Shown here in pieces: positions 25,883 through 36,086 of a stretch of 64,000 bases of DNA. The DNA is from Bacillota bacterium (lineage in GTDB: Bacteria; Bacillota; Clostridia; Tissierellales; Peptoniphilaceae): contig JAEZWM010000016.1 in assembly GCA_023443025.1 (NCBI GenBank), forward strand, positions 1 to 64,000. The letters are read 5' to 3'. Position 1 is the first letter of the stretch, and each line of letters starts with the position of its first letter. Made by a program: the position numbers and the translations under genes. Below the pieces are notes generated by a model. It did not search any database. It saw only the letters and a program-made list of their open reading frames with translations, and was not told the origin of the DNA.

Positions 25883-26761
25883 ATGTATTTTCAGGATATG
25901 ATGATTAAATTGTTAAAATACTGGGGCGACAAAGGATGTATAATCCTAGAACCATATGATGTAGAAAAAGGAGCGGGAACTATGAGTCCTCATACATTCC
26001 TAAGGACTATAGGACCGGAGCCTTGGAGTACGGTATATGTTGAACCTTCAAGAAGACCTGCGGATGGTAGATATGGAGAGAATCCAAATAGGCTCTACCA
26101 ACACCATCAATTACAAGTTATTTTAAAGCCTTCACCTGAAGATATACAGGATTTATACTTAGATTCACTGGAAGTTATTGGGATTGACCCAAAGATTCAT
26201 GACATAAGATTTGTTGAGGACAATTGGGAAGCTCCAACACTTGGTGCTTGGGGATTAGGATGGGAAGTATGGCTAGATGGTATGGAGATTACTCAATTTA
26301 CCTATTTTCAGCAGGTAGGTGGAATAAATTGTGATCCGGAATCCGGTGAACTTACCTATGGTCTTGAAAGAATAGCGATGTATTTACAAGATGTAGATAA
26401 TGTGTATGACATTAAGTGGAATGAAAACTTTAGCTATGGAGACATATTTAGTCAACCTGAGTATGAACACTCTGTATATAGCTTTGATAATGCGGACATC
26501 GATGTTTTAAAAGAGCTTTTTAATACGTACGAGAAACAAGCAGAGGTAAATATTGAAGAGAGACTGATATATCCTGCATATGATTATGTTCTTAAATGCT
26601 CACATACTTTTAATGTACTTGATGCAAGAGGAGCCATAGGTGTTTCGGAGAGAGCTCATTATATACAAAGAGTAAGAAATTTGGCAAGACATATTGCTGT
26701 GCAATATTACGATGTAAGGGAACAAATGGGATTCCCAATGCTTAAAAAGGAGGCGGAATAA
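25883..26761 (+). CDS. glyQ: glycyl-tRNA synthetase alpha subunit
   Basis: Catalytic subunit of the tetrameric bacterial GlyRS, 292 residues. It shows the family N-terminus ([16 protein letters not shown]), the class II motif 2 region [16 protein letters not shown] and the [22 protein letters not shown] segment. The stop is directly followed by glyS. No T-box leader was found in the 48 bases upstream. Confidence 0.98.
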   Translation: MYFQDMMIKLLKYWGDKGCIILEPYDVEKGAGTMSPHTFLRTIGPEPWSTVYVEPSRRPADGRYGENPNRLYQHHQLQVILKPSPEDIQDLYLDSLEVIGIDPKIHDIRFVEDNWEAPTLGAWGLGWEVWLDGMEITQFTYFQQVGGINCDPESGELTYGLERIAMYLQDVDNVYDIKWNENFSYGDIFSQPEYEHSVYSFDNADIDVLKELFNTYEKQAEVNIEERLIYPAYDYVLKCSHTFNVLDARGAIGVSERAHYIQRVRNLARHIAVQYYDVREQMGFPMLKKEAE

Positions 26762-28834
26762 ATGAAAGATACTTATTTATTAGAAATAGGAGTCGAGGAA
26801 TTTCCTGCCGCTTATGTAGAATTGACAAAGTCTCAATTAAAAAATTCATTTGAAAAATTGCTGGTTGAAAACAAGGTAGAATATGAAGATATTAATGTTG
26901 AATCCACACCAAGAAGATTTTCAACTTTTATTAACGGAATTGAGCAAAGTACTGATGAAATTAAACAAAAAATAAAAGGACCTTCAAAGAAGATTGCGTA
27001 TGATGATCAGGGAGAACCTTCCAAAGCGCTACATGGTTTCTTAAGGGGTCAAGGATGCCAATTAGAAGATGTTTTCACAGAGATAGTTGGAGAAGATGAA
27101 TATATCTTTGTTGAAAAGATAATAGAAATCAAACCAGCTTCTGAAATACTGGCTGAAGCAATTCCGGATATTATAAAAAGCATGGTATTTCCCATGGCAA
27201 TGAAATGGGGAGTAAAGAGCTTTAGATTTGCAAGACCCATAAGATGGATAGTTTCCATGTACAATGATAATGTATTGGCATTTGAACTGGATGGTATACC
27301 TGTCGACAATGTAACCAGAGGTCATAGGGTTCTTGGTAGCAACGAGATCATAATTGACAAAATAGAAAACTATGAAAAGCTTCTTGAAGACAACGGAGTA
27401 ATATTAAAGCAGTCTGATAGAAGATCTATGATAATCCACCAAGCAAATAGGTTGTCTAAAGAAAAAGGTGGGAACCTATTTAAAGATGACCAGCTATTAA
27501 ATGAAGTTGTAAATATTACCGAATACCCAACTGCATTACTTGGGAATATTCAAGATGAATACTTGGAACTACCTAAAGAAGTTGTTATAACTCCGATGAA
27601 GGATCATCAAAGATACTTTCCGATTATAGACGACAAAGGAAATTTACTACCATACTTTATAACCGTTAGAAATGGTGGAGAAGAGGGGCTTGAAGAAGTT
27701 CAAAGAGGAAATGAAAAGGTAATAGCACCGAGACTTGCAGATGCAAAATTCTTCTTTGAAGAAGATACCAAGAGAAGTCTTGAAGATTATTTAGAAATAC
27801 TAAAAACCGCATCATTCCACGAAAAACTTGGGACTATTTACGATAAATCTAAAAGACTAGTAAAGTTATCCAAACTTATTGGAGAGCAGCTGGCTGTTGG
27901 AGACGAGACGATTAAGAACACGGAAAGAGCTGCGCTTCTTTCAAAAGCTGATTTAGTTACTAAGCTGGTAATAGAGTTCACGGAACTTCAAGGTGTAATG
28001 GGAATGATTTACTCCAGTAGATCCGGTGAAAATCATATAGTTTCTACTGCAATTATGGAGCAGTATTTACCAAAGTATGCAGGAGATGACTTACCTAAAA
28101 GTACAGCAGGTAAAATTCTAAGCATTGCTGATAAAGTTGACACAATAGTAGGGATGTACGCTGTAGGTATAAAGGTTACAGGTTCTCAAGATCCGTTTGC
28201 ACTTAGACGTGCAGCGCTTGGGATAATTAACATAGTGATACAAAATCAGCTTGACTTTAATTTTGAAGACATCGTGAGAAACTCACTATATACTTATCTG
28301 GAAGACCAAGGGCTTGTATTTGATTATGAAACCGTTAAAGCGGACATACTCGAATTTATAAAACAAAGGCTAAGGGTTAAACTAATAGACGAAGGATACA
28401 GATATGATGTGGTAGACGCGTGCTTCGAAGTCGATATATCCAATATCTACTATACTGCAGAAAGAGTTAAGGCTGTAAATGAATGGATAGAGAAAACAGA
28501 TCCTGAAATTCTACAGACCCTAAGTAGACTTGAAAACATTGCAAAAGGTCATGAAATCAGTGAGATTGATGTGGAATTATTAGTTGACCCACCTGAATTG
28601 GAACTATACAATAAGTTGTCAATAGCTAATGAAATAGAAGAATTAATAGATAAGAAAAATTATGAAACCGCTCTGGAAAAATTTGACACTATAACCGATT
28701 CGATAAATTCATTCTTAGACAATATAATGGTCATGGTAGATGATAACAATATTAGAAATAACAGATTATCCATACTTGGAAATATATATTCTGTTGTTAT
28801 AAGATTATTTATGCCAAGCAAAATAGTTAAGTAA
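26762..28834 (+). CDS. glyS: glycyl-tRNA synthetase beta subunit
   Basis: tRNA-binding subunit of GlyRS, 690 residues, full length. The N-terminus LLEIGVEEFPAAYV, the HRVLG segment and TPMKDHQRYFPI are typical, followed by an HD-like region and the C-terminal anticodon-binding helix bundle. It starts one base after glyQ, behind AAGGAGG located inside the end of glyQ. Confidence 0.98.
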   Translation: MKDTYLLEIGVEEFPAAYVELTKSQLKNSFEKLLVENKVEYEDINVESTPRRFSTFINGIEQSTDEIKQKIKGPSKKIAYDDQGEPSKALHGFLRGQGCQLEDVFTEIVGEDEYIFVEKIIEIKPASEILAEAIPDIIKSMVFPMAMKWGVKSFRFARPIRWIVSMYNDNVLAFELDGIPVDNVTRGHRVLGSNEIIIDKIENYEKLLEDNGVILKQSDRRSMIIHQANRLSKEKGGNLFKDDQLLNEVVNITEYPTALLGNIQDEYLELPKEVVITPMKDHQRYFPIIDDKGNLLPYFITVRNGGEEGLEEVQRGNEKVIAPRLADAKFFFEEDTKRSLEDYLEILKTASFHEKLGTIYDKSKRLVKLSKLIGEQLAVGDETIKNTERAALLSKADLVTKLVIEFTELQGVMGMIYSSRSGENHIVSTAIMEQYLPKYAGDDLPKSTAGKILSIADKVDTIVGMYAVGIKVTGSQDPFALRRAALGIINIVIQNQLDFNFEDIVRNSLYTYLEDQGLVFDYETVKADILEFIKQRLRVKLIDEGYRYDVVDACFEVDISNIYYTAERVKAVNEWIEKTDPEILQTLSRLENIAKGHEISEIDVELLVDPPELELYNKLSIANEIEELIDKKNYETALEKFDTITDSINSFLDNIMVMVDDNNIRNNRLSILGNIYSVVIRLFMPSKIVK

Positions 28835-28853
28835 TTTTATTAAGGGGGTTTAT

Positions 28854-29675
28854 ATGGCGCATTGGAATATTAGAGTAATATCTGACTCCCTCGGTGAGAC
28901 TGGGGAACATGTAGTTCACGCACTAATGAAACAGTTTCCAAATCAAAGGTACCATGTAGTAAGGTATCCACATATAGTAAGTACTGAACAGGTTGATGAT
29001 ATATTTGTTTTCCTTAAAAGAGGAGAAATAGTCATATCTACAATTGTTCTTGAAGATTTAAGAAACTACCTTATTCAAAAGGGACAAGAAGACGGTATAC
29101 ATGTATTTGACATACTTGGAGGACCTATTAAGCAGTTTGAAATGGCTTTTGGAGAGCATGCTACTCAAAGACCCGGTGGTATTAGAGAACTTGATGATGA
29201 CTATTTTGACAAAATCGCAGCGATTGAGTTTACTGTAAAGTATGACGATGGCAAGGATCCAAGAGGTATAATGATGGCCGATGCAGTCCTTATCGGTGTA
29301 TCGAGAACATCAAAAACACCTACTTCCATGTTTTTAGCAAATAAAGGATACAAAGTTGTCAATATACCTTTAGTACCTGAAATCCCGGTACCGAAAGAGC
29401 TATACCAAGCTGATCCTAAGAGGGTAATAGGACTTATCATCGATCCTGAAAAATTAAACAAAATAAGGATTGAAAGACTAAAATCTTTAGGAATTGACAG
29501 TACAGCAGATTACGCAAATGATCAAAGAATCAGAGAAGAGTTAGAATATGCCAAAAAAGTAATAAGTGATATTGGTTGCGACGTTATCGACGTTACTAAT
29601 AGTACAATAGAAGGTACTGCTGGAAGGATTGTAGATATCTTAAGAGAACACTTTCCACAAGGTATTATTAAATAA
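28854..29675 (+). CDS. ppsR: PPDK/PEP synthetase regulatory protein (DUF299, YqfL type)
   Basis: About 273 residues with the DUF299 P-loop GVSRTSKTPTSMFLANKG near 150. Family members are bifunctional kinase/phosphotransferases that use ADP to inactivate, and phosphate to reactivate, pyruvate phosphate dikinase or PEP synthase. Position after glyS matches Bacillus yqfL. The target (PPDK or PpsA) is not in the window. A convergent terminator follows. Confidence 0.9.
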   Translation: MAHWNIRVISDSLGETGEHVVHALMKQFPNQRYHVVRYPHIVSTEQVDDIFVFLKRGEIVISTIVLEDLRNYLIQKGQEDGIHVFDILGGPIKQFEMAFGEHATQRPGGIRELDDDYFDKIAAIEFTVKYDDGKDPRGIMMADAVLIGVSRTSKTPTSMFLANKGYKVVNIPLVPEIPVPKELYQADPKRVIGLIIDPEKLNKIRIERLKSLGIDSTADYANDQRIREELEYAKKVISDIGCDVIDVTNSTIEGTAGRIVDILREHFPQGIIK

Positions 29676-29706
29676 AAGTGGTGCGGCTATTTATGCCGCA
29701 CCACTT
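29676..29706. terminator. bidirectional hairpin between ppsR and the AmmeMemo gene
   Basis: 12-bp perfect stem (29676-29687 with 29695-29706), seven-base loop. It overlaps the last codons of the minus-strand gene. Confidence 0.8.
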
Positions 29707-31021
29707 CGAATCTTTCCAAGGTATAATCCTCAGATGGACTTATACCTGCTTTACTAAGTGCAATTCGAACTTGGTCCTCTACATTGTCAACGCCTTCGAT
29801 ATTTGGAAGCAGAAGACCGCTTCTCATTTGTGACCTGACGATTACACCATATTTATCTGTATCTAACTTTTCAATACTATCAATTACTTCCGGTTCAAAT
29901 AACACATCTACAGAGATATTTAAATCGTGCAGTTCAGAAACATCTACAGGGTAGAACCTAGGATCTCGAGAACAAGCAGAAATGGCGTTATTGATTATCT
30001 CAAGTGCTATATTTTCTTGAACGGGTTCTATTGTACCAATACAGCCTCTTAGCTGTCCATCTTTAAAAAGAGTAACAAAGATACCTGAACGGTTTTCTAA
30101 TAGTTTATCCGGAGTATCTTTCGGTATAGGAAGGGCAGTTCTATTTACGACAAAATGTTCAACGGCCTTAGTAGCCAGATCAACATAGGGATCTTTAACA
30201 TGAGAACTGTTTTTTATATCGAATTCCGCTACTGCATATCCAACCCCAAACGGACCTTCATATGATAAGATTCTAGATGCATAATCAGACCTTGATAGGA
30301 CTCCTGAAAGTATCAAAAGTGAGTTATAACCACATTGATGTGCATTTTCTACAAATGAATAATTTAGATCGCTTATAGAAGCCAAGTCAGACTTATTTAT
30401 AGCTTCGGTAATAAACTTGTCAAACTTAGGACCTTCTTCAGTATAGCTATAGGGTCCTCTATCTAAAAGTGAGTGAGAAAGATCGCCACTAGCTATAACT
30501 ATAAATGTTTCCTCTGAACTTTCCATCTCATCATATAACAATGCTCCAAAATTACTTAGAAGTTTTCTATTTATCAATCCGTAATTCATGGGTATAAGTT
30601 TAAAATTAGAGTATTCTTTCACTACAAAGGAAAGAGGTACCATAATTCCATGATCAAGTTTAAAATCATAACCGCCTGAGCGTTCATCTAATAAAACAGC
30701 TGGCAAATTACGCTCCTCTGTGGCCATATAGATTTCATTTGCAAATTTAGTATTATTTTGAAACCTATATGAAAGTGAAGGATGACCAAATTGAGAGAAA
30801 TCACCTTCTAGCCTATCGTTAGCAATAATCGTAACTGCATCCCTAAACATAGGTGCATGGGGTGATACGATAATAATATTATCAGGTCGAAGCTCCGTGA
30901 TTTCTTTTGAAATATTAGTCATACTGTCTATTGTGTCTTGACAGATTCTTGATTCACTTCCACCTATTTCTTCTAAAATAATAGGAGGATGAGGTGTAAG
31001 ATAAGCTTTCAATAATGTCAT
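29687..31021 (-). CDS. AmmeMemoRadiSam system protein B-A fusion (Memo + AMMECR1)
   Basis: About 444 residues in two domains. The N-terminal Memo-like domain (about 1-265) belongs to the class III extradiol dioxygenase fold, with LTPHPPIIL, SPHAPMFRD and SGDLSHSL. The C-terminal AMMECR1 domain (about 270-444) has RSGIFVTLFKDGQLRGCIGT. These families occur with a radical SAM protein across all domains of life as the AmmeMemoRadiSam system of unknown function, and that gene lies just upstream, 15 bases away. The fusion guarantees equal amounts of both parts. No function beyond the family is claimed. Confidence 0.9.
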   Translation of the reverse strand: MTLLKAYLTPHPPIILEEIGGSESRICQDTIDSMTNISKEITELRPDNIIIVSPHAPMFRDAVTIIANDRLEGDFSQFGHPSLSYRFQNNTKFANEIYMATEERNLPAVLLDERSGGYDFKLDHGIMVPLSFVVKEYSNFKLIPMNYGLINRKLLSNFGALLYDEMESSEETFIVIASGDLSHSLLDRGPYSYTEEGPKFDKFITEAINKSDLASISDLNYSFVENAHQCGYNSLLILSGVLSRSDYASRILSYEGPFGVGYAVAEFDIKNSSHVKDPYVDLATKAVEHFVVNRTALPIPKDTPDKLLENRSGIFVTLFKDGQLRGCIGTIEPVQENIALEIINNAISACSRDPRFYPVDVSELHDLNISVDVLFEPEVIDSIEKLDTDKYGVIVRSQMRSGLLLPNIEGVDNVEDQVRIALSKAGISPSEDYTLERFEVVRHK

Positions 31022-31036
31022 ATTAATCTTCCTTTC

Positions 31037-31885
31037 CTATACATTACCTAAACTGACATATTTTAGTTTACTCTTAGCAATTCTGTATGCATTGTGCAAA
31101 TCTTCAATATTAGTTGGAGGAATTTGCATTTTATAACTTGGGAAATATCTGGATAGATGAAGCGGTATATTCGGATTGATATTACTAATAGTATCAACAA
31201 GGACTTCTATGTCTTTTGTACTTGAGTTTAAACCTGAAATTACGAGGTTAGTTATTTCAACGTGAATTCCAAATCTATCGGCTGCTTTAATGGTGTCAAT
31301 AACAGGACCGGGTGAAGCTCCACAAATATTTTTATAATGGTTTACATTCATAAATTTTAAATCTATATTCATAGCGTCGATATATTTCGCAAGCTCAGCA
31401 AGTGGTTCAGGACTGATAAAGCCGTTTGTTACCATTACATTAACTAAATTATTACCTCTTATGAGCTTTGCTGTTTCCAGCACATATTCATACCATATAG
31501 TAGGCTCGTTGTATGTATAAGCAAGTCCTATACTTCCATCCCTTAAAACTTGTTCTAAGATCAGTTCGGATGGCACCTCCCTTATATTAGCATTCAAATG
31601 AACTAATTCATAGTTTTGACAGTAATCACAACTTAAATTACATCCAAAAGTACCTATTGAACTTATCATTGTGCCCGGATGAAAATGTGAGAGCGGCTTT
31701 TTCTCAATTGGATCAATAGCATAAGATGCAACTCTTCCGTAGTTCATTGTATAAAGGATTCCCCATATGTTTTTTCTAACTTTACAGATACCTGTTCTAT
31801 CCTGTTTAATTATACAATTATGTGGACAAAGCACGCATTGTACACTACCATCGTCCATTTTATAGTAATATAATGCTTCTTTCAT
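31037..31885 (-). CDS. amrS: AmmeMemoRadiSam system radical SAM enzyme
   Basis: About 282 residues resembling pyruvate-formate-lyase activating enzymes. The radical SAM motif is CNLSCDYC near 76, within GTFGCNLSCDYCQNYE. An extra Cys cluster near the N-terminus (CVLCPHNCIIK...GICKVRK) may bind a further cluster. First gene of a two-gene minus-strand operon; AGGAGGAG precedes the ATG. Substrate unknown. Confidence 0.9.
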   Translation of the reverse strand: MKEALYYYKMDDGSVQCVLCPHNCIIKQDRTGICKVRKNIWGILYTMNYGRVASYAIDPIEKKPLSHFHPGTMISSIGTFGCNLSCDYCQNYELVHLNANIREVPSELILEQVLRDGSIGLAYTYNEPTIWYEYVLETAKLIRGNNLVNVMVTNGFISPEPLAELAKYIDAMNIDLKFMNVNHYKNICGASPGPVIDTIKAADRFGIHVEITNLVISGLNSSTKDIEVLVDTISNINPNIPLHLSRYFPSYKMQIPPTNIEDLHNAYRIAKSKLKYVSLGNV

Positions 31886-31919
31886 ATCTCCTCCTAAATT
31901 ATGTTAAAAAAGATTTCTT

Positions 31920-31947
31920 TTTACATTTTCTAAAACTTTGATATAAT
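31920..31947 (+). promoter_or_regulatory. dgt promoter
   Basis: TTTACA (31920-31925), 16 bases, TATAAT (31942-31947) preceded by TG-A (extended -10). The leader would be about 115 bases. Confidence 0.55.
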
Positions 31948-31967
31948 AAATAAGGTTATACATAAAT

Positions 31968-32066
31968 ATATATACCCATTTATAATAATAAATTATTTTT
32001 TGTGATTATTACATTAAAATGTATATTTTTCTTCAATCTAGGGTATATTTAAACCGGAGGGTATAT
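31968..32066 (+). promoter_or_regulatory. dgt leader with alternative pairing partners
   Basis: ATATATACCC at 31968-31977 can pair with GGGTATAT at 32041-32048 or with the second copy at 32059-32066, which overlaps the ribosome-binding site GGAGGG. The two pairings exclude each other. Confidence 0.3.
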
Positions 32067-32067
32067 A

Positions 32068-33096
32068 ATGAATATCAGAGAAAATTTGCTTGAATTGGAA
32101 GAGAGAACTCTATCTCAGTATGCATCAAAAGCTTCTGAGTCAAGAGGAAGAAAAATAGAAGAACCGGAATGCGATATAAGAACCTGCTTTCAAAGAGACA
32201 GGGACAGAATTCTGCATTCTAAAGCCTTTCGAAGATTAAAGCATAAGACACAGGTGTTCATTTCTCCGGAAGGAGACCATTATAGGACTAGACTCACACA
32301 TACTTTAGAAGTTGCACAAATTGCAAGAACACTTGCAAAAGCACTTAGGCTAAATGAGGATTTAGTTGAAGCGATAGCACTTGGACATGACCTTGGACAT
32401 ACACCCTTTGGGCATATTGGAGAAGAGGTGCTCAATAAATTAAACCCCGGTGGATTTAGGCATTATGAACAGTCTATGAGAGTCGTTGACATCCTTGAGT
32501 CAGGACATATAGGAAATGGATTGAATTTGACATATGAAGTAAGAGATGGTATTGCAAATCACACAGGTGACAATCTTGCAAGTACACTTGAAGGTAAATT
32601 AATAAAATATTCTGATAGAATAGCATATATTAATCACGATATTGACGATGCACTAAGAGCAGGGATTATTACTAAAGACGAACTTCCCTCAGAATGTATA
32701 AGTGTTCTAGGCAAAAGTCATGGTGAGAGGATTAATACAATGGTATATGACCTGGTATATAATAGTCGTGATAAAAATGATATCATGATGAGTAAAAGAG
32801 TTCAAAATGCTACTCAAAGATTGAGAGAATTTATGTTTGACAGAGTTTATTATAATAATATAGTGAAGCAAGATGCAAATAAAGCTGAGTATATTATGTC
32901 GCAAATTTATAATTATTATTTAAAGGATTTAAATAGACTACCAAAGAGGCATCTCGAGATTTACGAAGATGCAAATATAGAAGTACAATCAGAATATGAA
33001 ATAATTTCCGACTATATTGCCGGAATGACTGATAAATACGTATTATTTATTTTTGATGAACTTTTTATACCGAAATCATGGGAAATTAGGAATTAA
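32068..33096 (+). CDS. dgt: deoxyguanosinetriphosphate triphosphohydrolase-like protein
   Basis: HD-domain dNTPase of about 342 residues that releases triphosphate from dNTPs. Motifs: HRTRLTHTLEV-type first His (DHYRTRLTHTLEVAQ near 71), ALGHDLGHTPFGHIGE near 108 with the HD pair, and a conserved C-terminal RGREQ-poor short form typical of Firmicutes. It lies 18 bases before dnaG, a common Clostridia arrangement. Confidence 0.92.
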   Translation: MNIRENLLELEERTLSQYASKASESRGRKIEEPECDIRTCFQRDRDRILHSKAFRRLKHKTQVFISPEGDHYRTRLTHTLEVAQIARTLAKALRLNEDLVEAIALGHDLGHTPFGHIGEEVLNKLNPGGFRHYEQSMRVVDILESGHIGNGLNLTYEVRDGIANHTGDNLASTLEGKLIKYSDRIAYINHDIDDALRAGIITKDELPSECISVLGKSHGERINTMVYDLVYNSRDKNDIMMSKRVQNATQRLREFMFDRVYYNNIVKQDANKAEYIMSQIYNYYLKDLNRLPKRHLEIYEDANIEVQSEYEIISDYIAGMTDKYVLFIFDELFIPKSWEIRN

Positions 33097-33114
33097 AATC
33101 GAAATGAGGTAAGA

Positions 33115-34890
33115 ATGTTTTTTGGGGATGACACTGTAAAGAGAATCAAGGACAATGCTAATATAGTAAATATAATTGGGGAGTTTGTCGATCTAAAAAG
33201 AACAGGAAAAAATTATAAAGGATTATGCCCGTTTCATAAAGAAAAAACGCCATCTTTTGTGGTATCAGAAGAGAAGCAGTTTTATAAATGCTTTGGATGT
33301 GGTGAATCAGGGGATGTCATCACATTTGTAATGAAAAGAGATAATATGAGCTTTGCTGAAGCCATAGAGTATCTTGCGGATAAATTGGGTATAACTATAG
33401 ATAATACCATTGAAAGACGTAGAGAAAAAATTGATACGGAAAAATATTATAAAATCAATGAAGAAGCTAGAAAATTTTATTTTGAACTATTGATAACAGG
33501 GAAAGCACCTAGGGATTACCTTAGAAAGCGGGGTATAGAAGATAAATATATAAATAAGTTTTTTTTAGGATATGCTCCGGATTCATGGGATATGCTCTAC
33601 ACCCATATGATGAGAAAGAGATTTAACCCCGATGATTTAATAGAACTTGGTCTTATTGGAATATCTAAAAATGGAAATTATTATGATAGGTTTAGAAATA
33701 GATTGATGTTTCCGATTATAGATATTAGGAAAAGGGTAATAGGTTTTGGGGGCAGGGCACTAGGTGACGATGTTGCAAAGTATATAAACTCCCCGGAATC
33801 AGTAATCTACCACAAAGGTAATCATCTATATGCACTAAACGAGGTGCACGGATCAAACTATAGAGATAAAATTGTGCTAGTCGAAGGTTATATGGATGTA
33901 ATAGGCCTTCATCAACGAGGGTTAAATTATGCGGTGGCAAATTTAGGAACAGCATTAACCAATGAACAAGCCAAACTCTGTTCAAGATATGGTAAAAATG
34001 TGTATCTATGTTATGATTCTGACGAACCGGGACTAAAGGCTACAGAAAGAGCAATTGAAATATTTAAAAATATAAATGTATTTCCCGGAATCATTAAATT
34101 GGACGATGGATACGACCCTGATGACTATGTAAAAGAATTTGGGGTGGATGCCTTTGAATCAAAAATAAAAAATGCTATGAATCCAATCGACTTTCAGGCA
34201 GAGGAAATAATTAAGAAGTACGACATGACTGATCCCATTTCACTTGGTAATTTAATAAATGAATTGGGAATATATATAAGGTCGATTCAAAGTGAAGTAG
34301 TAAGGGATGAATATATTAACAAGATGGCAACAAAACTTGAGATTAGTCCCGAATCTTTTAGAAAAGATTTATCACGCATTGAAATTAGACCTAAGCGTTT
34401 TGAAAGAACTATGGATAGTGATGATTCGGAGGTTCAACCAATACCTCCACTGTTAAAGGAAGCACTTCTGTATTCTATTTCTGATGTTAGATACTTTAAT
34501 GAACTGGAGTATTATTTGGAGGAACTAAACGACTACAATCTAAGCAATCTTAAAAACTATGTGTCCGCTCAATTCAAAATGGGAGTGGACAAGATTGATA
34601 TTAAGGTTATGTTAGAAGCTCTAAATGAATCATTGCCAAAAGATATAGTGAGGAGTATTAAAAGTATAAATGTACAAGCATTTGAAAATGGAGGTTCAAA
34701 AGTCCTCTATGAACTTGTAAATAGACTGGAATATAATAGAAAACTAAATTTAAGAGATGAATTAAAAAGAGATATTGGAATGCTTTTAGCACTTGACATG
34801 AATGATATGAGTCCGGATGTTAAAAGAGACCTAGTGACATTGATGGAAAGACTAAAAGAAGTGGAAGTAGAACTAAAAACGAAGAGATAG
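33115..34890 (+). CDS. dnaG: DNA primase
   Basis: About 591 residues. The N-terminal CHC2 zinc ribbon is CPFHKEKTPSF...CFGCGESGD (about 40-66). The catalytic TOPRIM domain has VLVEGYMDVIGLHQRG near 260 and CYDSDEPGLKA near 300. A C-terminal helicase-binding region follows. It synthesises RNA primers at the fork. It is co-transcribed with rpoD (macromolecular synthesis operon). Confidence 0.97.
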   Translation: MFFGDDTVKRIKDNANIVNIIGEFVDLKRTGKNYKGLCPFHKEKTPSFVVSEEKQFYKCFGCGESGDVITFVMKRDNMSFAEAIEYLADKLGITIDNTIERRREKIDTEKYYKINEEARKFYFELLITGKAPRDYLRKRGIEDKYINKFFLGYAPDSWDMLYTHMMRKRFNPDDLIELGLIGISKNGNYYDRFRNRLMFPIIDIRKRVIGFGGRALGDDVAKYINSPESVIYHKGNHLYALNEVHGSNYRDKIVLVEGYMDVIGLHQRGLNYAVANLGTALTNEQAKLCSRYGKNVYLCYDSDEPGLKATERAIEIFKNINVFPGIIKLDDGYDPDDYVKEFGVDAFESKIKNAMNPIDFQAEEIIKKYDMTDPISLGNLINELGIYIRSIQSEVVRDEYINKMATKLEISPESFRKDLSRIEIRPKRFERTMDSDDSEVQPIPPLLKEALLYSISDVRYFNELEYYLEELNDYNLSNLKNYVSAQFKMGVDKIDIKVMLEALNESLPKDIVRSIKSINVQAFENGGSKVLYELVNRLEYNRKLNLRDELKRDIGMLLALDMNDMSPDVKRDLVTLMERLKEVEVELKTKR

Positions 34891-34910
34891 TACGAATGGG
34901 GGAATGACAT

Positions 34911-36086
34911 TTGACTGATAACTTAAATATCGAAAACTATGATGAGATTAAAAACCAAATCATTGAGGATTTAGTTAAGCTTGGAAATGATAACAACGAT
35001 ATTGTAACAGTATCGCAATTTGAATCTCAAGAGTATATGGTGGATTTAAGTGAAGATGATATTGAAGAAATCAAACAAAAGCTTGCTAATATGGGAATCG
35101 AAATCGAAGAAGATGATGATATCGAAAGAGAGAAAGATGATCTTGATGATGATTTAGACCTTGATGACGAAGATGAAGATGAAGAAGATGATGAAGAACT
35201 GGTAAAAGATTCTGAGAAAGAGCCTCTTCTTGAAACTGCTGCCAATCTATCCAATGTCAATGTAGATGATCCCGTCAAAATGTATTTGAAAGAAATTGGA
35301 AAGATCCCCCTACTTACGGGAGAAGAGGAAGTTGAGCTTGCAAAAAGGATGGAAGCAGGAGACGTTAGAGCTAAGAGAAGACTGGCAGAGACAAATCTAA
35401 GGCTTGTAGTAAGTATTGCAAAGAGATATGTTGGTAGAGGTATGCAGTTTTTAGATCTAATCCAAGAAGGAAACATGGGGCTTATGAAAGCTGTTGATAA
35501 GTTTGACTACACTAGAGGGTTCAAGTTCAGTACCTATGCAACATGGTGGATCAGACAAGCTATTACAAGAGCCATTGCAGACCAAGCAAGAACTATAAGA
35601 ATACCCGTACACATGGTAGAAACTATAAATAAATTAGTTAGAGTACAAAGACAATTGATTCAAGAACTGGGAAGAGATCCTACGAACGAAGAAATTGCTG
35701 AAGAAATGGGGATTGAAGTAAGTAGAGTCAGAGAGGTAAGAAAAATCGCTCAAGAACCGGTTTCTCTTGAAACCCCAATTGGAGAAGAAGAGGACAGTCA
35801 TCTAGGAGATTTTATAGAAGACGAAACGGCTATTGCACCTGATGAAGCTGCAAACTATACCATGTTAAGAGAGCAATTATCAGAGATTCTCGGAACTCTT
35901 TCGGATAGAGAGAAAAAGGTATTGGAATTAAGATTTGGATTGATTGACGGCACTCCTAGGACACTTGAAGAAGTAGGTAAGGAGTTTAATGTAACCAGAG
36001 AGAGAATCAGGCAAATAGAAGCAAAAGCTCTTAGAAAACTTAAACATCCTAGTAGAAGCCAAAAGCTAAAGGACTTCTTAGAATGA
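34911..36086 (+). CDS. rpoD: primary RNA polymerase sigma factor (SigA/RpoD)
   Basis: About 391 residues. Region 1.1-like N-terminus, then a very acidic linker (about residues 57-100, almost only Asp/Glu with few Lys/Arg/Leu). Regions 1.2-2.4 are full ([27 protein letters not shown]), with regions 3 and 4.2 ([17 protein letters not shown]) at the end. The start is TTG 34911 behind GGGGG. It overlaps trmK by four bases. The many TTGACA-17-TATAAT promoters here are its expected targets. Confidence 0.98.
   Translation: MTDNLNIENYDEIKNQIIEDLVKLGNDNNDIVTVSQFESQEYMVDLSEDDIEEIKQKLANMGIEIEEDDDIEREKDDLDDDLDLDDEDEDEEDDEELVKDSEKEPLLETAANLSNVNVDDPVKMYLKEIGKIPLLTGEEEVELAKRMEAGDVRAKRRLAETNLRLVVSIAKRYVGRGMQFLDLIQEGNMGLMKAVDKFDYTRGFKFSTYATWWIRQAITRAIADQARTIRIPVHMVETINKLVRVQRQLIQELGRDPTNEEIAEEMGIEVSRVREVRKIAQEPVSLETPIGEEEDSHLGDFIEDETAIAPDEAANYTMLREQLSEILGTLSDREKKVLELRFGLIDGTPRTLEEVGKEFNVTRERIRQIEAKALRKLKHPSRSQKLKDFLE

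Larger units (their letters stand above)
31886..32067. other. divergent interval between amrS and dgt
   Basis: 182 bases holding the promoters of both directions and a long dgt leader. No coding frame is seen. Confidence 0.6.

Noticed and set aside
35027..35476. 149-codon minus-strand frame opposite rpoD
   Set aside because: Poly-Ser translation is the reverse of the Asp/Glu codon run in RpoD.
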